A stretch of DNA of 64,000 bases from positions 693,970 to 757,969 of the forward strand of contig JAFLBX010000001.1 in assembly GCA_017303675.1 (NCBI GenBank). The letters run 5' to 3'. The notes under the pieces are model-generated. The model did no database searches and was not told where the DNA came from. It worked only from the letters and a program-made list of their open reading frames with translations. A program made the position numbers and the translations under genes. Below are positions 23,887-32,093 of the stretch, piece by piece; position 1 is the stretch's first letter; each line of letters begins with the position of its first letter. The stretch comes from Ignavibacteria bacterium (GTDB lineage Bacteria; Bacteroidota; Ignavibacteria; Tepidaquicellales; OLB5).

Positions 23887-25347
23887 ATGGTAGATTCAGC
23901 ATTTATAAATATCCTAAAATCATTTTCAAAGGCTGAGATAAGGGGTTTCAGCAGATTTGTAAGCTCACCTTATTTTAATACCAGCGCAAACACTGCCTTA
24001 TTATATGAAGAAATAAAAAAATTCTACCCTTCATTCGGCGGCAAGGATTTCACACGTGAAAAGCTTTTTGCTGTAGTTTATCCCGGCAAAAAATACAATA
24101 AAGACCTGATGAACAGGCTCCTTTCAAACCTGATAAAGCTTGCAGAAAAGTTTATTTCCTTAGAAAGCGGCAGGTATGAAAAGCAGAACCTGCTCTACGG
24201 GTTAAGGCAAAAAAAGCTGTACGGTCATTTTCTTTCTGCAAAGAAAAAGTATGAAAAAAATTCTAAGCTGAATTTATTTGAAGATGAAGATGTAATGCAG
24301 CACCTGCTGCTGGATGATGAGTACGGCAATTACTTTCTTGATACCGATAAATATATCAACTGGGATCTTCATACAGATCTCTCGATGGAGTATCATTTAA
24401 TTCATTTCCTTTACAAGGTTTCACAGGTCTTCCGCCAGAAAACATTCTACTCCACCCAAAAGGACAGAAACAGAAACGCGGCATTCCACCTGGAAGAGTG
24501 TATGGACCTGAAGAAGCTTTACAGCACGGTTAAAAGCTCTGAGATAAAGAACAAAGAGCTGATATGCCATTACCTTACTCTTGTGATTATGAACTCCACA
24601 AAAGATAAACAGCTGTATGAAGAAATAAAGACTTACATATTTTCAAATAAGCAGATAAACAGCACCAGGAGCATTTACATAGGCTATATATATATGCTTG
24701 ATCTCCTTTCGGATGTACTTAAAAATACAACAGGCGAAGAACGAAGATATTACCTTAAGGAAAAGAACCTTGTTTATAAAAAAATCGAAAACGTATATTT
24801 TGCAACAGGCAAAGTAAAAATGCTTTTTGTTTTTTTCAGGAACTTCATTCTTTCAGGAATAAACACCGGAGACCTTAAATGGAGCGAATATGTATTCAAT
24901 AAATATATCCGGGATGTAAGGGAAAAAGGAAATGAATCGGTTGGCAAATATTACGAGTCACTGATACTTTTCCATAAAGGAAAATTTGAAGAAGCACTCC
25001 AGAAGCTTTCGCTGCTTAAGTCAGAAAAATTCCAGATGGATAAGAACCTATATTTTTATGATATAAGAATATTAAGGCTGATGCTTTATTATGAGCTTAA
25101 CTACCTGCAGGAAGCGTTAAGCAATGCTGATGCATTTGTGCATATGCTGAACAAAAGCAGCAAAATGCCGGTTGCCCATAAAGCTTCCGCTTCGTATTTT
25201 GCCTCAGGATATAAAAAAATTCTCGCCTGCAGAATGGATAACAACACTTCATCCCTGCCTGCTGCCATAAAGAAGATATCCGCTGAAAGAAGCTATTACG
25301 GTAAAACCTGGCTGCTGAATAAAGCAGCGGAAATGATGAGAAGATGA
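23887..25347 (+). CDS. Member 1 of a four-copy unrecognised family (SPxFN / PGxKYN family)
   Basis: 486 residues, no signal peptide or membrane segment, almost all-helical by composition. The N-terminus has ILKSFSKAEIRGFSRFVSSP, YFN, then VVYPGKKYNKDLMNRLLSNLIKLAEKF; the C-terminus has KTWLLNKAAEMMRR. The same pattern (S..E...F..F..SP-Y/F-FN; Y/F-PG-x-KYN; L.EKF/Y; C-terminal W-L/F/Y-x-x-K) occurs in genes at 32094, 35860 and 37365. The middle contains repeated short helices with alternating Leu/Tyr that recall TPR-type solenoids. Cytosolic; role unknown, perhaps a scaffold. Confidence 0.8.
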   Translation: MVDSAFINILKSFSKAEIRGFSRFVSSPYFNTSANTALLYEEIKKFYPSFGGKDFTREKLFAVVYPGKKYNKDLMNRLLSNLIKLAEKFISLESGRYEKQNLLYGLRQKKLYGHFLSAKKKYEKNSKLNLFEDEDVMQHLLLDDEYGNYFLDTDKYINWDLHTDLSMEYHLIHFLYKVSQVFRQKTFYSTQKDRNRNAAFHLEECMDLKKLYSTVKSSEIKNKELICHYLTLVIMNSTKDKQLYEEIKTYIFSNKQINSTRSIYIGYIYMLDLLSDVLKNTTGEERRYYLKEKNLVYKKIENVYFATGKVKMLFVFFRNFILSGINTGDLKWSEYVFNKYIRDVREKGNESVGKYYESLILFHKGKFEEALQKLSLLKSEKFQMDKNLYFYDIRILRLMLYYELNYLQEALSNADAFVHMLNKSSKMPVAHKASASYFASGYKKILACRMDNNTSSLPAAIKKISAERSYYGKTWLLNKAAEMMRR

Positions 25348-25424
25348 TAAATTTCAGGTACATTTTTAAGGAACAATAAGGATTTTGTGCAGTTAAATTA
25401 AAGCATATTTATTTTGAATATGCA

Positions 25425-25432
25425 TATATTTG
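25425..25432 (+). promoter_or_regulatory. TATATTTG -7 element before the DUF4126 gene
   Basis: Matches TAnnTTTG and ends 21 bp before the ATG at 25454. No good -33 element at the expected spacing. Confidence 0.35.
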
Positions 25433-25453
25433 TGAAATTACGGATTAAGGAAT

Positions 25454-26026
25454 ATGGATATAGCAATCGGTATTTGTCTCGGTTTAGGGCTCGCAGCAAG
25501 CTGCGGCTTCCGCGTATTTGTGCCGCTTTTGATAAGCAACATTGCCTCATTAACAGGCATTGTGAATATCGGCGGGGGATTTGAATGGATGGGTTCATGG
25601 CCGGCGTTCGCAATATTTTTGACCGCAACTATTGCGGAAATTGGCGCCTATTACATTCCTGTGCTTGATAATGCGCTCGATACAATTTCAGTCCCGCTTG
25701 CGGCAATTGCAGGTACACTGCTTTCGGTAACATTCATAACCGATGTGCCGCCGATGGTGCAGTGGACACTTGGTATTATAGTAGGCGGCGGCTCAGCCGC
25801 AGTGATAAAAAGCGGCGCAAGCATGGCTCGTTTGAAATCAACTGCTTTCACAGCCGGGTGGGCAAACTGGCTAATAGCGACATTTGAACATATAACATCG
25901 TTCGTTATGAGTGTGCTTACTGTGTTGATACCGGTTGTAATGGGTGTAATAGCTCTTGGTGTACTTGGATACTTTGGCTGGAGGCTTAGTAAAAAGAAGA
26001 ACCATGATTCAAGGATTAAAAGATGA
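25454..26026 (+). CDS. DUF4126 membrane protein
   Basis: 190 residues with five to six hydrophobic segments. MDIAIGICLGLGLAASCGFRVFVPLLISNIAS, DNALDTISVPLAAIAGTLL and AGWANWLIATFEHITSF are typical of the DUF4126 family of bacterial inner-membrane proteins of unknown function; glycine-rich helices are characteristic. Monocistronic, followed by a long repeat-containing gap. Confidence 0.87.
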   Translation: MDIAIGICLGLGLAASCGFRVFVPLLISNIASLTGIVNIGGGFEWMGSWPAFAIFLTATIAEIGAYYIPVLDNALDTISVPLAAIAGTLLSVTFITDVPPMVQWTLGIIVGGGSAAVIKSGASMARLKSTAFTAGWANWLIATFEHITSFVMSVLTVLIPVVMGVIALGVLGYFGWRLSKKKNHDSRIKR

Positions 26027-26051
26027 GCATGGTTTATATTATTTTCAATGG

Positions 26052-26103
26052 GGGCTAAAGCCCATAATATTTATTTTCTTAATCCACGACCTAAAGGTCG
26101 TGG
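26052..26103. repeat. Pair of intergenic palindromes
   Basis: GGGCTAAAGCCC (26052-26063) and CCACGACCTAAAGGTCGTGG (26084-26103), centres 36 bp apart with an AT-rich linker. The same CTAAAG/CTTTAG palindromes recur at 47838-47968. A further degenerate member (GGGGCTTTAGTCCC) lies at 26263-26276. The gap 26027-26412 contains no gene. Confidence 0.8.
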
Positions 26104-26380
26104 CAACTCAACTAACATGGTTAAAGTTAGAGAATATGGTTAGGCAATCCTTAGAATACTCAGATATATGTCGTTTCGTAAAGAAATATTTTTTTAATTT
26201 GCCCAGCTCTCCTGACTGCTCCGGCAGTTTAGAGCGGGGATTAATCTTGCCCTCAACCTGTGGGGCTTTAGTCCCAGTTTAGTTCATAAAAATAGATTAT
26301 TGGGGTAAACAACTCCCCGTTGCAGAGTTATATAAATTAGCGGTATCGAATAATCCGCACATAATAAAATCCTGAAAATA

Positions 26381-26408
26381 TCCTCCCCCTTTACAAGGGG
26401 GATTTTGA
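26381..26408. repeat. CCCCCTTTACAAGGGGG palindrome abutting a start codon
   Basis: CCTCCCCCTTTACAAGGGGG and the following ATTTTGA belong to the C/G-block repeat family seen at 1486 and 47179. It ends four bases before the ATG of the caspase-like gene. Confidence 0.75.
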
Positions 26409-26412
26409 ACAA

Positions 26413-27738
26413 ATGAAAAAATTTATATTACTTCTCGTTCTGCTTCCATTGTTCGTTAACTGCTCAAAGTTAAACGAGCTTACTTCCCGCGATTCGAAGC
26501 AAAAGAAAACCGGCAATACCGTTATCACTTCCGATATAAAGCCCGGTGAAAATACATATGGTGTAATAGCAGGCGTGCTGGAGTGGAAGGACCCGGGATT
26601 TTCGCCATTCAGCAGCCGCAACAGGAAAGATAAAGAGCTGTATACGCTGCTTAAATCACAGGGTATGAAGCCCAAAAATGTAAAGCTGCTTATAGATAAC
26701 GAATCAACAGTTGATGCCATGAAAACTGCTGTGCTGGATGCGCTTGAAAAAGCGCCGGAAGGTTCAGAGTTTATTTTTTATTATGCCGGTCACGGTGTAA
26801 AAGATGATGACAGCAAGATATATTTCGCAAGCTATGATATCACAACAGGGAAATATAAAAGCACGGGTTTTGATGTAAGCTGGCTTGGTGATGCTGTACG
26901 CGATAAATTCAAAGGCAGGCTTGTTTGGCTGCTGGCTGACTGCTGTTACTCGGGTGCGCTGCTTGATGAAGCGGAGAGGATAAGCTCCGTGGGTAAGAAT
27001 GTAATTGTGTTAACTTCAGCGGCATCGTGTAATATATCAACTGCCAACTGGACTTTTACACAATCAATAATTGATTGCCTTTCGGGGCTGCCCTTAGCCG
27101 ACAGGAACAATGACGGAATAATTTCGATCAGTGAAACCGGCACTGAGCTTGGCGATGCGATGAAATACCGCGAAAGGCAGATGTGCGGTTTTAAGCTGTT
27201 CGGGGTAGATGAAACAAGCGCATTATCAAAATCAACCGGCAAAATTGGAACCGGGAACTCAGATTTCCGTGTTGGTTCATATTTTATGGCGCCAAAAGGC
27301 AATGATTTGGCAGCAGTAAGAATATTAAATGCGGATAACAACAAAATTGAATGTGAATTCTATGATTACAGCGATAAATCCACGGAAACATTTAACAAAA
27401 GCGAGCTGCAGCCGATACACTTCGTGAGCTTTTCTAACGGTGATAAGATAAAGGTTTCATGGGAAGGCAAGTGGTATGATGCGGAAATAAAAAGATCTGA
27501 AAATGACTTCTATTATATCAAGTATGATGGCTACGAGGATTTCTGGAATGAGTGGGTTGCTTATGACAGGATCAGAACAGGGAAGGAAAAAACTGTACAG
27601 GTGGAATCAAAGGGCTCATGGTATCCCGCGGAAGTGCTTGAAGAAAAAGACGGGAAGTATTTTATCCGCTACAATAATTACAGCTATGTTTGGGATGAAT
27701 GGGTTGGTAAAGAAAGAATAAAATTCTGGGCAAAGTGA
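26413..27738 (+). CDS. Caspase-like (peptidase C14) lipoprotein with two Tudor-like C-terminal repeats
   Basis: 441 residues. Lipoprotein signal with Cys17 (LPLFVNC). Residues about 50-270 are a caspase-fold domain: GVIAGVLEWKDPGFSPF, KNVKLLIDN, catalytic His127 in FIFYYAGHGVKDD and catalytic Cys177/178 in LLADCCYSGALLD, as in metacaspases. Residues about 345-393 (GDKIKVSWEGKWYDAEIKRS, YYIKYDGYEDFWNEWVAYDRI) and 397-440 (ESKGSWYPAEVLEE, YFIRYNNYSYVWDEWVGKERI) are two copies of a Tudor/Agenet-like barrel with W-Y-x-A-E and D-E-W-V. Metacaspases cut after Arg or Lys. The lipid anchor places it in the periplasm or at the surface. The combination is unusual for bacteria as far as I know. Confidence 0.83.
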   Translation: MKKFILLLVLLPLFVNCSKLNELTSRDSKQKKTGNTVITSDIKPGENTYGVIAGVLEWKDPGFSPFSSRNRKDKELYTLLKSQGMKPKNVKLLIDNESTVDAMKTAVLDALEKAPEGSEFIFYYAGHGVKDDDSKIYFASYDITTGKYKSTGFDVSWLGDAVRDKFKGRLVWLLADCCYSGALLDEAERISSVGKNVIVLTSAASCNISTANWTFTQSIIDCLSGLPLADRNNDGIISISETGTELGDAMKYRERQMCGFKLFGVDETSALSKSTGKIGTGNSDFRVGSYFMAPKGNDLAAVRILNADNNKIECEFYDYSDKSTETFNKSELQPIHFVSFSNGDKIKVSWEGKWYDAEIKRSENDFYYIKYDGYEDFWNEWVAYDRIRTGKEKTVQVESKGSWYPAEVLEEKDGKYFIRYNNYSYVWDEWVGKERIKFWAK

Positions 27739-27753
27739 AGAATCTATATATGG

Positions 27754-27774
27754 ATCCTTCGCTACGCTCAGGAT
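27754..27774. repeat. Single ATCCTTCGCTACGCTCAGGA repeat copy
   Basis: Variant of the TTCG(N)GCTCAGG repeat family with complementary ATCCT/AGGAT ends. Lies between the caspase-like gene and the DUF1361 gene. Confidence 0.7.
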
Positions 27775-27847
27775 AGACATTTGAAACCAAACTACCTACC
27801 TTTACGTTAAAGAAGAAAACCAAAATCAGACCATTAAAATCGAAATT

Positions 27848-28531
27848 ATGTCATCATTTATCAGCAATTTACGGGAAAATAACAGGCTAAGTGTAACTGT
27901 TATTCTGGCAATGTCATGCCTTTTAAGCGTATCAATTGAAGCCTTCAGGGTATACTACTCAGGCTACAATACTTATTTATTTCTGATCTGGAATTTATTC
28001 CTTGCCATTTTACCGTATGTGATAAGTACATTGTTCCTGCTGTATTATAAGAAGATAAATTCACTGCTGCTTACGGGAATAATTCTTTCAGTGTGGCTGC
28101 TGCTTTTCCCCAATGCGCCCTATATTGTAACAGATTTTTTTCACCTCGATAAAAAAGCAGGAATACCATACTGGTATGACCTTGGAATGATACTTTCATT
28201 TGCGTGGAACGGTTTGATACTTGGATTCATTTCTCTTTATGATATTCAAACCGCATTAGCCAGAAAGTATAACGCTTTTAAAGGCTGGGCGTTCGCCATA
28301 TTTTCGCTGGTGCTGGGCAGCTTCGGAATATATCTCGGCAGGTATGAGCGTTTTAACAGCTGGGATGTGTTAACAAATCCGGTGGAGCTGTTTGTTGATA
28401 TAGCAAACCGTTTTATTCACCCAATGCAGCATCCGCGCACAATGCTGATGACAATATTATTTTCTGTAGTCCTGATCTTTGGATATGTAACACTGGTTAT
28501 GATGTTTAAGCCTGGGCGAGCAGAAAAATAA
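27848..28531 (+). CDS. DUF1361 membrane protein
   Basis: 227 residues, six hydrophobic segments. The motifs FLIWNLFLAILPYVIS, LLFPNAPYIVTDFFHL, YDLGMILSFAWNGLILGF and SFGIYLGRYERFNSWDVL are diagnostic of DUF1361, a polytopic membrane family of unknown function. Plus strand, not obviously linked to its neighbours. Confidence 0.88.
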   Translation: MSSFISNLRENNRLSVTVILAMSCLLSVSIEAFRVYYSGYNTYLFLIWNLFLAILPYVISTLFLLYYKKINSLLLTGIILSVWLLLFPNAPYIVTDFFHLDKKAGIPYWYDLGMILSFAWNGLILGFISLYDIQTALARKYNAFKGWAFAIFSLVLGSFGIYLGRYERFNSWDVLTNPVELFVDIANRFIHPMQHPRTMLMTILFSVVLIFGYVTLVMMFKPGRAEK

Positions 28532-28645
28532 AAATATGAACTTTCCTTCAAACCACCCCAAACTGAAACAAAACAATAGATGCGGCTCCCTTAGTCCATT
28601 ACACGTCATAATGATCAAAACTTCGGAAATGGGATACCCGGATAC

Positions 28646-29308
28646 TCAATCTCCATAATCCAGGATCCTGCCAACACCGCCGCAATGCTGTGTCATATCC
28701 ATGATCCTGGCTGCAGGTGTGCCGTCAATAAGAACAGTGGGGTCACCTTCTATTATGGTAAATGTATTTTGCCCGCAGCATGAGTTAGGACTTTTATGAA
28801 TTCCTGTATCTCCCATCCTTGCCGCAGGCTTATTCCTTACTTTAATTGTTGGGCTGCCTGTAGTAATGGGTCCTTTAACCGTATGCGGACATCCGGTACA
28901 GCCGTGGGAATCTTCCTGGCACCTGGCAATATCTCCAACTGCGGCATACATATCACTGTTTACAACATTGAACCTGTATGTTCTTTTTATTTTACTGCCA
29001 TTTATTAAACACGTCAATGTAATTTCATTCGGTCCCAAATTACTGAATACGGGATAAACATAATCACCGGATTTTGTGCAGCTTTCAAAAGTCCCGCTCC
29101 ACTCAATTTTATCAGAAACATCAGCTCCGGTAATGTTATCAATACCTGAGGCTGAAAAAACCCATCCGCTATTAAACACCGAAGGGCTGTATCCTGTAAC
29201 ATATATAATATTAACAGAAACGGTGGAAATACTTTTAAATGCTTCGTAATTTTTATCGGTGAAACTTAACAAAGGGAACAGTAAAAGGAAGATCAATAAT
29301 TTTTTCAT
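28646..29308 (-). CDS. Exported PAAR-domain protein
   Basis: 220 residues. A Sec signal peptide (MKKLLIFLLLFPLLSF) precedes an Ig-like region (about 25-118: DNITGADVSDKIEWSG, GPNEITLTCLINGSKIKRTYRF). Residues about 120-220 are a PAAR repeat domain: AAVGDIARCQEDSHGC, GPITTGSPTIKVRNKPAARMGD and GDPTVLIDGTPAARIMDMTQHCGG. PAAR proteins normally cap the spike of type VI or related contractile systems from the cytosol; a signal peptide means this one is exported by Sec and must have another role. No secretion-system genes are nearby. Confidence 0.82.
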   Translation of the reverse strand: MKKLLIFLLLFPLLSFTDKNYEAFKSISTVSVNIIYVTGYSPSVFNSGWVFSASGIDNITGADVSDKIEWSGTFESCTKSGDYVYPVFSNLGPNEITLTCLINGSKIKRTYRFNVVNSDMYAAVGDIARCQEDSHGCTGCPHTVKGPITTGSPTIKVRNKPAARMGDTGIHKSPNSCCGQNTFTIIEGDPTVLIDGTPAARIMDMTQHCGGVGRILDYGD

Positions 29309-29556
29309 TTAAAGCTCCTTTCGGTATATGCGGTTAATTTTCTGCAGAGAATCCCGGAAAATATATAAATTTCAAACTGATCTTTTTATGATTTTCATTA
29401 ATTGCAAATATGATAAATATCCATTTAAAAACCGTAAAAATTATGTTTGAAAAACCAGGTAATCGCTTTGAACCTCTATACAGGAGAAGATATTTTAAAA
29501 ATAATTTCCTGTTTTAGTACCTTAAGTATTGGATTTAATGCTTAAATGCAAATAGT

Positions 29557-29564
29557 TATCTTTG
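29557..29564 (+). promoter_or_regulatory. TATCTTTG -7 element before ettA
   Basis: TAnnTTTG consensus match 42 bp before the ATG of the ABC-F gene. No TTG at 19-21 bp upstream; the nearest is at 25 bp. Confidence 0.4.
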
Positions 29565-29606
29565 CCTCTTACCATAAAATTACAAACATAAATACAAATA
29601 TCGCTG

Positions 29607-31280
29607 ATGGCAGATAATAAAATCATATTTTCAATGGTAGGCGTAAGCAAAACTTTTCCACCGCAGAAACAGGTATTAAAGAACATTTACCTTTCGTTTT
29701 TTTACGGGGCTAAGATAGGTATCATCGGTCTTAACGGCTCGGGTAAATCAACCTTGCTGAAAATAATTGCAGGTGTTGAAGATAACTTTGACGGCGAAGT
29801 ACATTTTACCAAGGAGTATTCCATCGGGCTGCTTGAGCAGGAGCCGTACCTTGATGAAACGAAGACCGTAAAGGAAATAATCCAGGAAGGCGCGCAGGAA
29901 ATTGTTGATATATTAAAAGAGTATGAAGAAGTGAACAATAAGTTCTCGGAGCCGATGGATGATGATGAAATGACGAAGCTTATCGAAAGACAGGGCGAGC
30001 TGACTGAGCTTATAGATCACCTTAACGGGTGGGAGCTTGACGCGAAGCTTGAGCGCGCAATGGATGCGCTCCGCACACCTGAAGGTGACGCGCTTATCAA
30101 AAATTTAAGCGGCGGCGAAAAACGCCGTGTTGCATTATGCCGGTTATTATTAAAAGAGCCTGATATACTTTTACTTGACGAGCCGACCAACCATCTTGAT
30201 GCGGAATCAATTGACTGGCTTGAGCAGCATTTGAAGCAGTATAAAGGCACGGTAATTGCAATCACGCATGACAGGTACTTTCTTGATAATGTTGCGGGAT
30301 GGATATTGGAGCTGGATAGAGGCGAGGGGATTCCATGGGAAGGAAATTACTCAAGCTGGCTTGAGCAGAAAACCAAAAGATTAGAGCAGGAAGAGAAGCA
30401 GGAATCAAAACGCCGCAAGACACTTGAGCGTGAGCTTGAGTGGGTAAGGATGTCCCCAAGGGCAAGGCATGCAAAATCAAAAGCAAGGCTGCAGAATTAT
30501 GATACAATGATGAACGAAGATACCAAGCAGAAAGAAGAGAAGCTTGAGATATTTATTCCGAACGGTCCAAGGCTTGGCAACAAAGTAATTGATGCCGTAA
30601 AAATTAAAAAAGCCTTCGGCGATAAGCTTTTGTTTGATGACCTGAACTTTCAGCTGCCGCCGGCGGGAATTGTGGGTATCATCGGTCCAAACGGAGCGGG
30701 TAAAACAACGCTGTTCAGAATGATCCTCGGCACTGAAAAGCCTGATGCGGGCGAGTTTGAGGTTGGTGAAACCGTGCAGGTTGGCTATGTTGACCAGGCG
30801 CATGCTGAAATAGATCCCAATAAAACCGTATGGGAAGCAATATCAGAAGGAGCGGAATTTATTGAGCTTGGCGGCAAGCAGTTCAACAGCCGCGCGTATG
30901 TTTCGCGCTTCAACTTCAGCGGCACAGACCAGAGCAAAAAAGTCGGAGTGCTTTCAGGCGGTGAGCGCAACAGGCTGCATCTTGCGCTTACTTTAAAATC
31001 ACAGGCTAATGTTTTATTGCTTGATGAGCCGACAAACGATATTGATGTTAACACACTCAGAGCCCTTGAAGAAGCGCTTGAGGATTTTGCAGGCTGTGCT
31101 GTGATTATATCACATGACCGTTGGTTTCTGGATAGAGTGGCAACGCATATATTGGCATTTGAAGGTGATTCCGAAGTTTATTACTTTGAAGGCGGCTACA
31201 CCGATTACGAAGAGAACAAGAAAAAACGCCTTGGTGATATTGAACCGAAGAGGGTGAGATATAAAAAGCTGGTGGAGTAG
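29607..31280 (+). CDS. ettA: Energy-dependent translational throttle protein EttA (ABC-F ATPase)
   Basis: 557 residues, the usual EttA length. Two ABC domains: Walker A GLNGSGKST and GPNGAGKTT, signature motifs LSGGEKRRVALC and LSGGERNRLHLA, Walker B ILLLDEPTNHLD and VLLLDEPTNDID. The linker between them and the arm insert in domain 1 (about 85-135) are present, and the start MADNKIIFSMVGVSKTFPP is EttA-like. It is cytosolic, has no membrane part, and acts at the ribosomal E site, gating the first peptide-bond steps according to ATP/ADP. Stand-alone gene. Confidence 0.93.
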   Translation: MADNKIIFSMVGVSKTFPPQKQVLKNIYLSFFYGAKIGIIGLNGSGKSTLLKIIAGVEDNFDGEVHFTKEYSIGLLEQEPYLDETKTVKEIIQEGAQEIVDILKEYEEVNNKFSEPMDDDEMTKLIERQGELTELIDHLNGWELDAKLERAMDALRTPEGDALIKNLSGGEKRRVALCRLLLKEPDILLLDEPTNHLDAESIDWLEQHLKQYKGTVIAITHDRYFLDNVAGWILELDRGEGIPWEGNYSSWLEQKTKRLEQEEKQESKRRKTLERELEWVRMSPRARHAKSKARLQNYDTMMNEDTKQKEEKLEIFIPNGPRLGNKVIDAVKIKKAFGDKLLFDDLNFQLPPAGIVGIIGPNGAGKTTLFRMILGTEKPDAGEFEVGETVQVGYVDQAHAEIDPNKTVWEAISEGAEFIELGGKQFNSRAYVSRFNFSGTDQSKKVGVLSGGERNRLHLALTLKSQANVLLLDEPTNDIDVNTLRALEEALEDFAGCAVIISHDRWFLDRVATHILAFEGDSEVYYFEGGYTDYEENKKKRLGDIEPKRVRYKKLVE

Positions 31281-31360
31281 TTTATAGTGTTGAGGTGAGG
31301 TGTTTTCTGAAATCTTTCCGGAGAAAAAATTCTGTTATATAGAAACATTTAAAAACATGT

Positions 31361-31427
31361 CGCTCCTACGGAGCTCTAAGAAAAATATTCTTACAAAGCT
31401 ACAAACATATCGCTCCTAACGGAGCTT
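31361..31427. repeat. Paired short palindromes, 50-bp period
   Basis: CGCTCCTACGGAGCTC (31361) and CGCTCCTAACGGAGCTT (31411) start 50 bp apart. Two more such pairs with other stem sequences but the same spacing and central CCTA(A)CGG/CCGTAGG-like core are at 59865-59931 and 60075-60141. Ends 19 bp before the Nudix start codon. Confidence 0.8.
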
Positions 31428-31445
31428 TATCAGACTAAGCAATTT

Positions 31446-31988
31446 ATGAGCTGGAAAAAATTAAAAAGCGAATACATACTTAATTCCAAATGGCTGAAAG
31501 TACGGAAAGATACTGTCAAGATAAATGATGAGCTGGTTGTTAATGATTATTACATAATGGAAAATAAAGATGTTGCAATTATTTTTCCTGTTATAGATGA
31601 AAAACATGTAATGCTTAAGAAGGAATATCGCTACCCTATAGATAAAATAACACTGGAATTACCGGGCGGTACGTTTGATGAATCAAAAGAAGATGCTCTT
31701 TCTGCGGCAAAGCGTGAACTTCTGGAAGAGACAGGTTTAGGCTCAGATAGCTGGATAAACTTTGGTGAATTTTATGATTACCCTACAAAGGATACACATA
31801 AAATGCACCTCTTTTTGGCAAAAAATTGCATAAAAACGGCAGAACCAATAATTGACCCACAGGAAGAAATTGAGCTGGTAAAAATTCCGATTGATGAACT
31901 TGAAGAGTTAGTAAAAAATAACACTATAGAGGTAACTGGCTCAATGGCTTGTATATACAGGGCATTGTTGTATTTGAAGGATAAATAA
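31446..31988 (+). CDS. Nudix hydrolase, ADP-ribose-pyrophosphatase-like
   Basis: 180 residues. N-terminal strand pattern ILNSKWLKVRKDTVKINDELVVNDYYIMENKD is that of the ADP-ribose/ADP-sugar pyrophosphatase subgroup. The Nudix box GGTFDESKEDALSAAKREL, LEETGLG is intact (about residues 75-98). Family members hydrolyse ADP-ribose to AMP and ribose 5-phosphate, clearing NAD breakdown products. Preceded by a pair of palindromes, no operon partners. Confidence 0.88.
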   Translation: MSWKKLKSEYILNSKWLKVRKDTVKINDELVVNDYYIMENKDVAIIFPVIDEKHVMLKKEYRYPIDKITLELPGGTFDESKEDALSAAKRELLEETGLGSDSWINFGEFYDYPTKDTHKMHLFLAKNCIKTAEPIIDPQEEIELVKIPIDELEELVKNNTIEVTGSMACIYRALLYLKDK

Positions 31989-32093
31989 TTAACATATTGT
32001 TCGTCCAAAACCCTTGAATTGACTCTAAGCAAATATTACAAAAGTGCCGGTTTTTATTTATTTTTAAATTTATCATTTGAATTTCCTTCAGAA

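Noticed and set aside
25956-26282. 108-codon ORF overlapping the end of the DUF4126 gene
   Set aside because: Covers the 3' end of a real gene and then two palindromes; no family resemblance.
28646-29308. Type VI secretion spike tip
   Set aside because: PAAR motif is clear, but a Sec signal peptide and lack of any T6SS gene argue against it.
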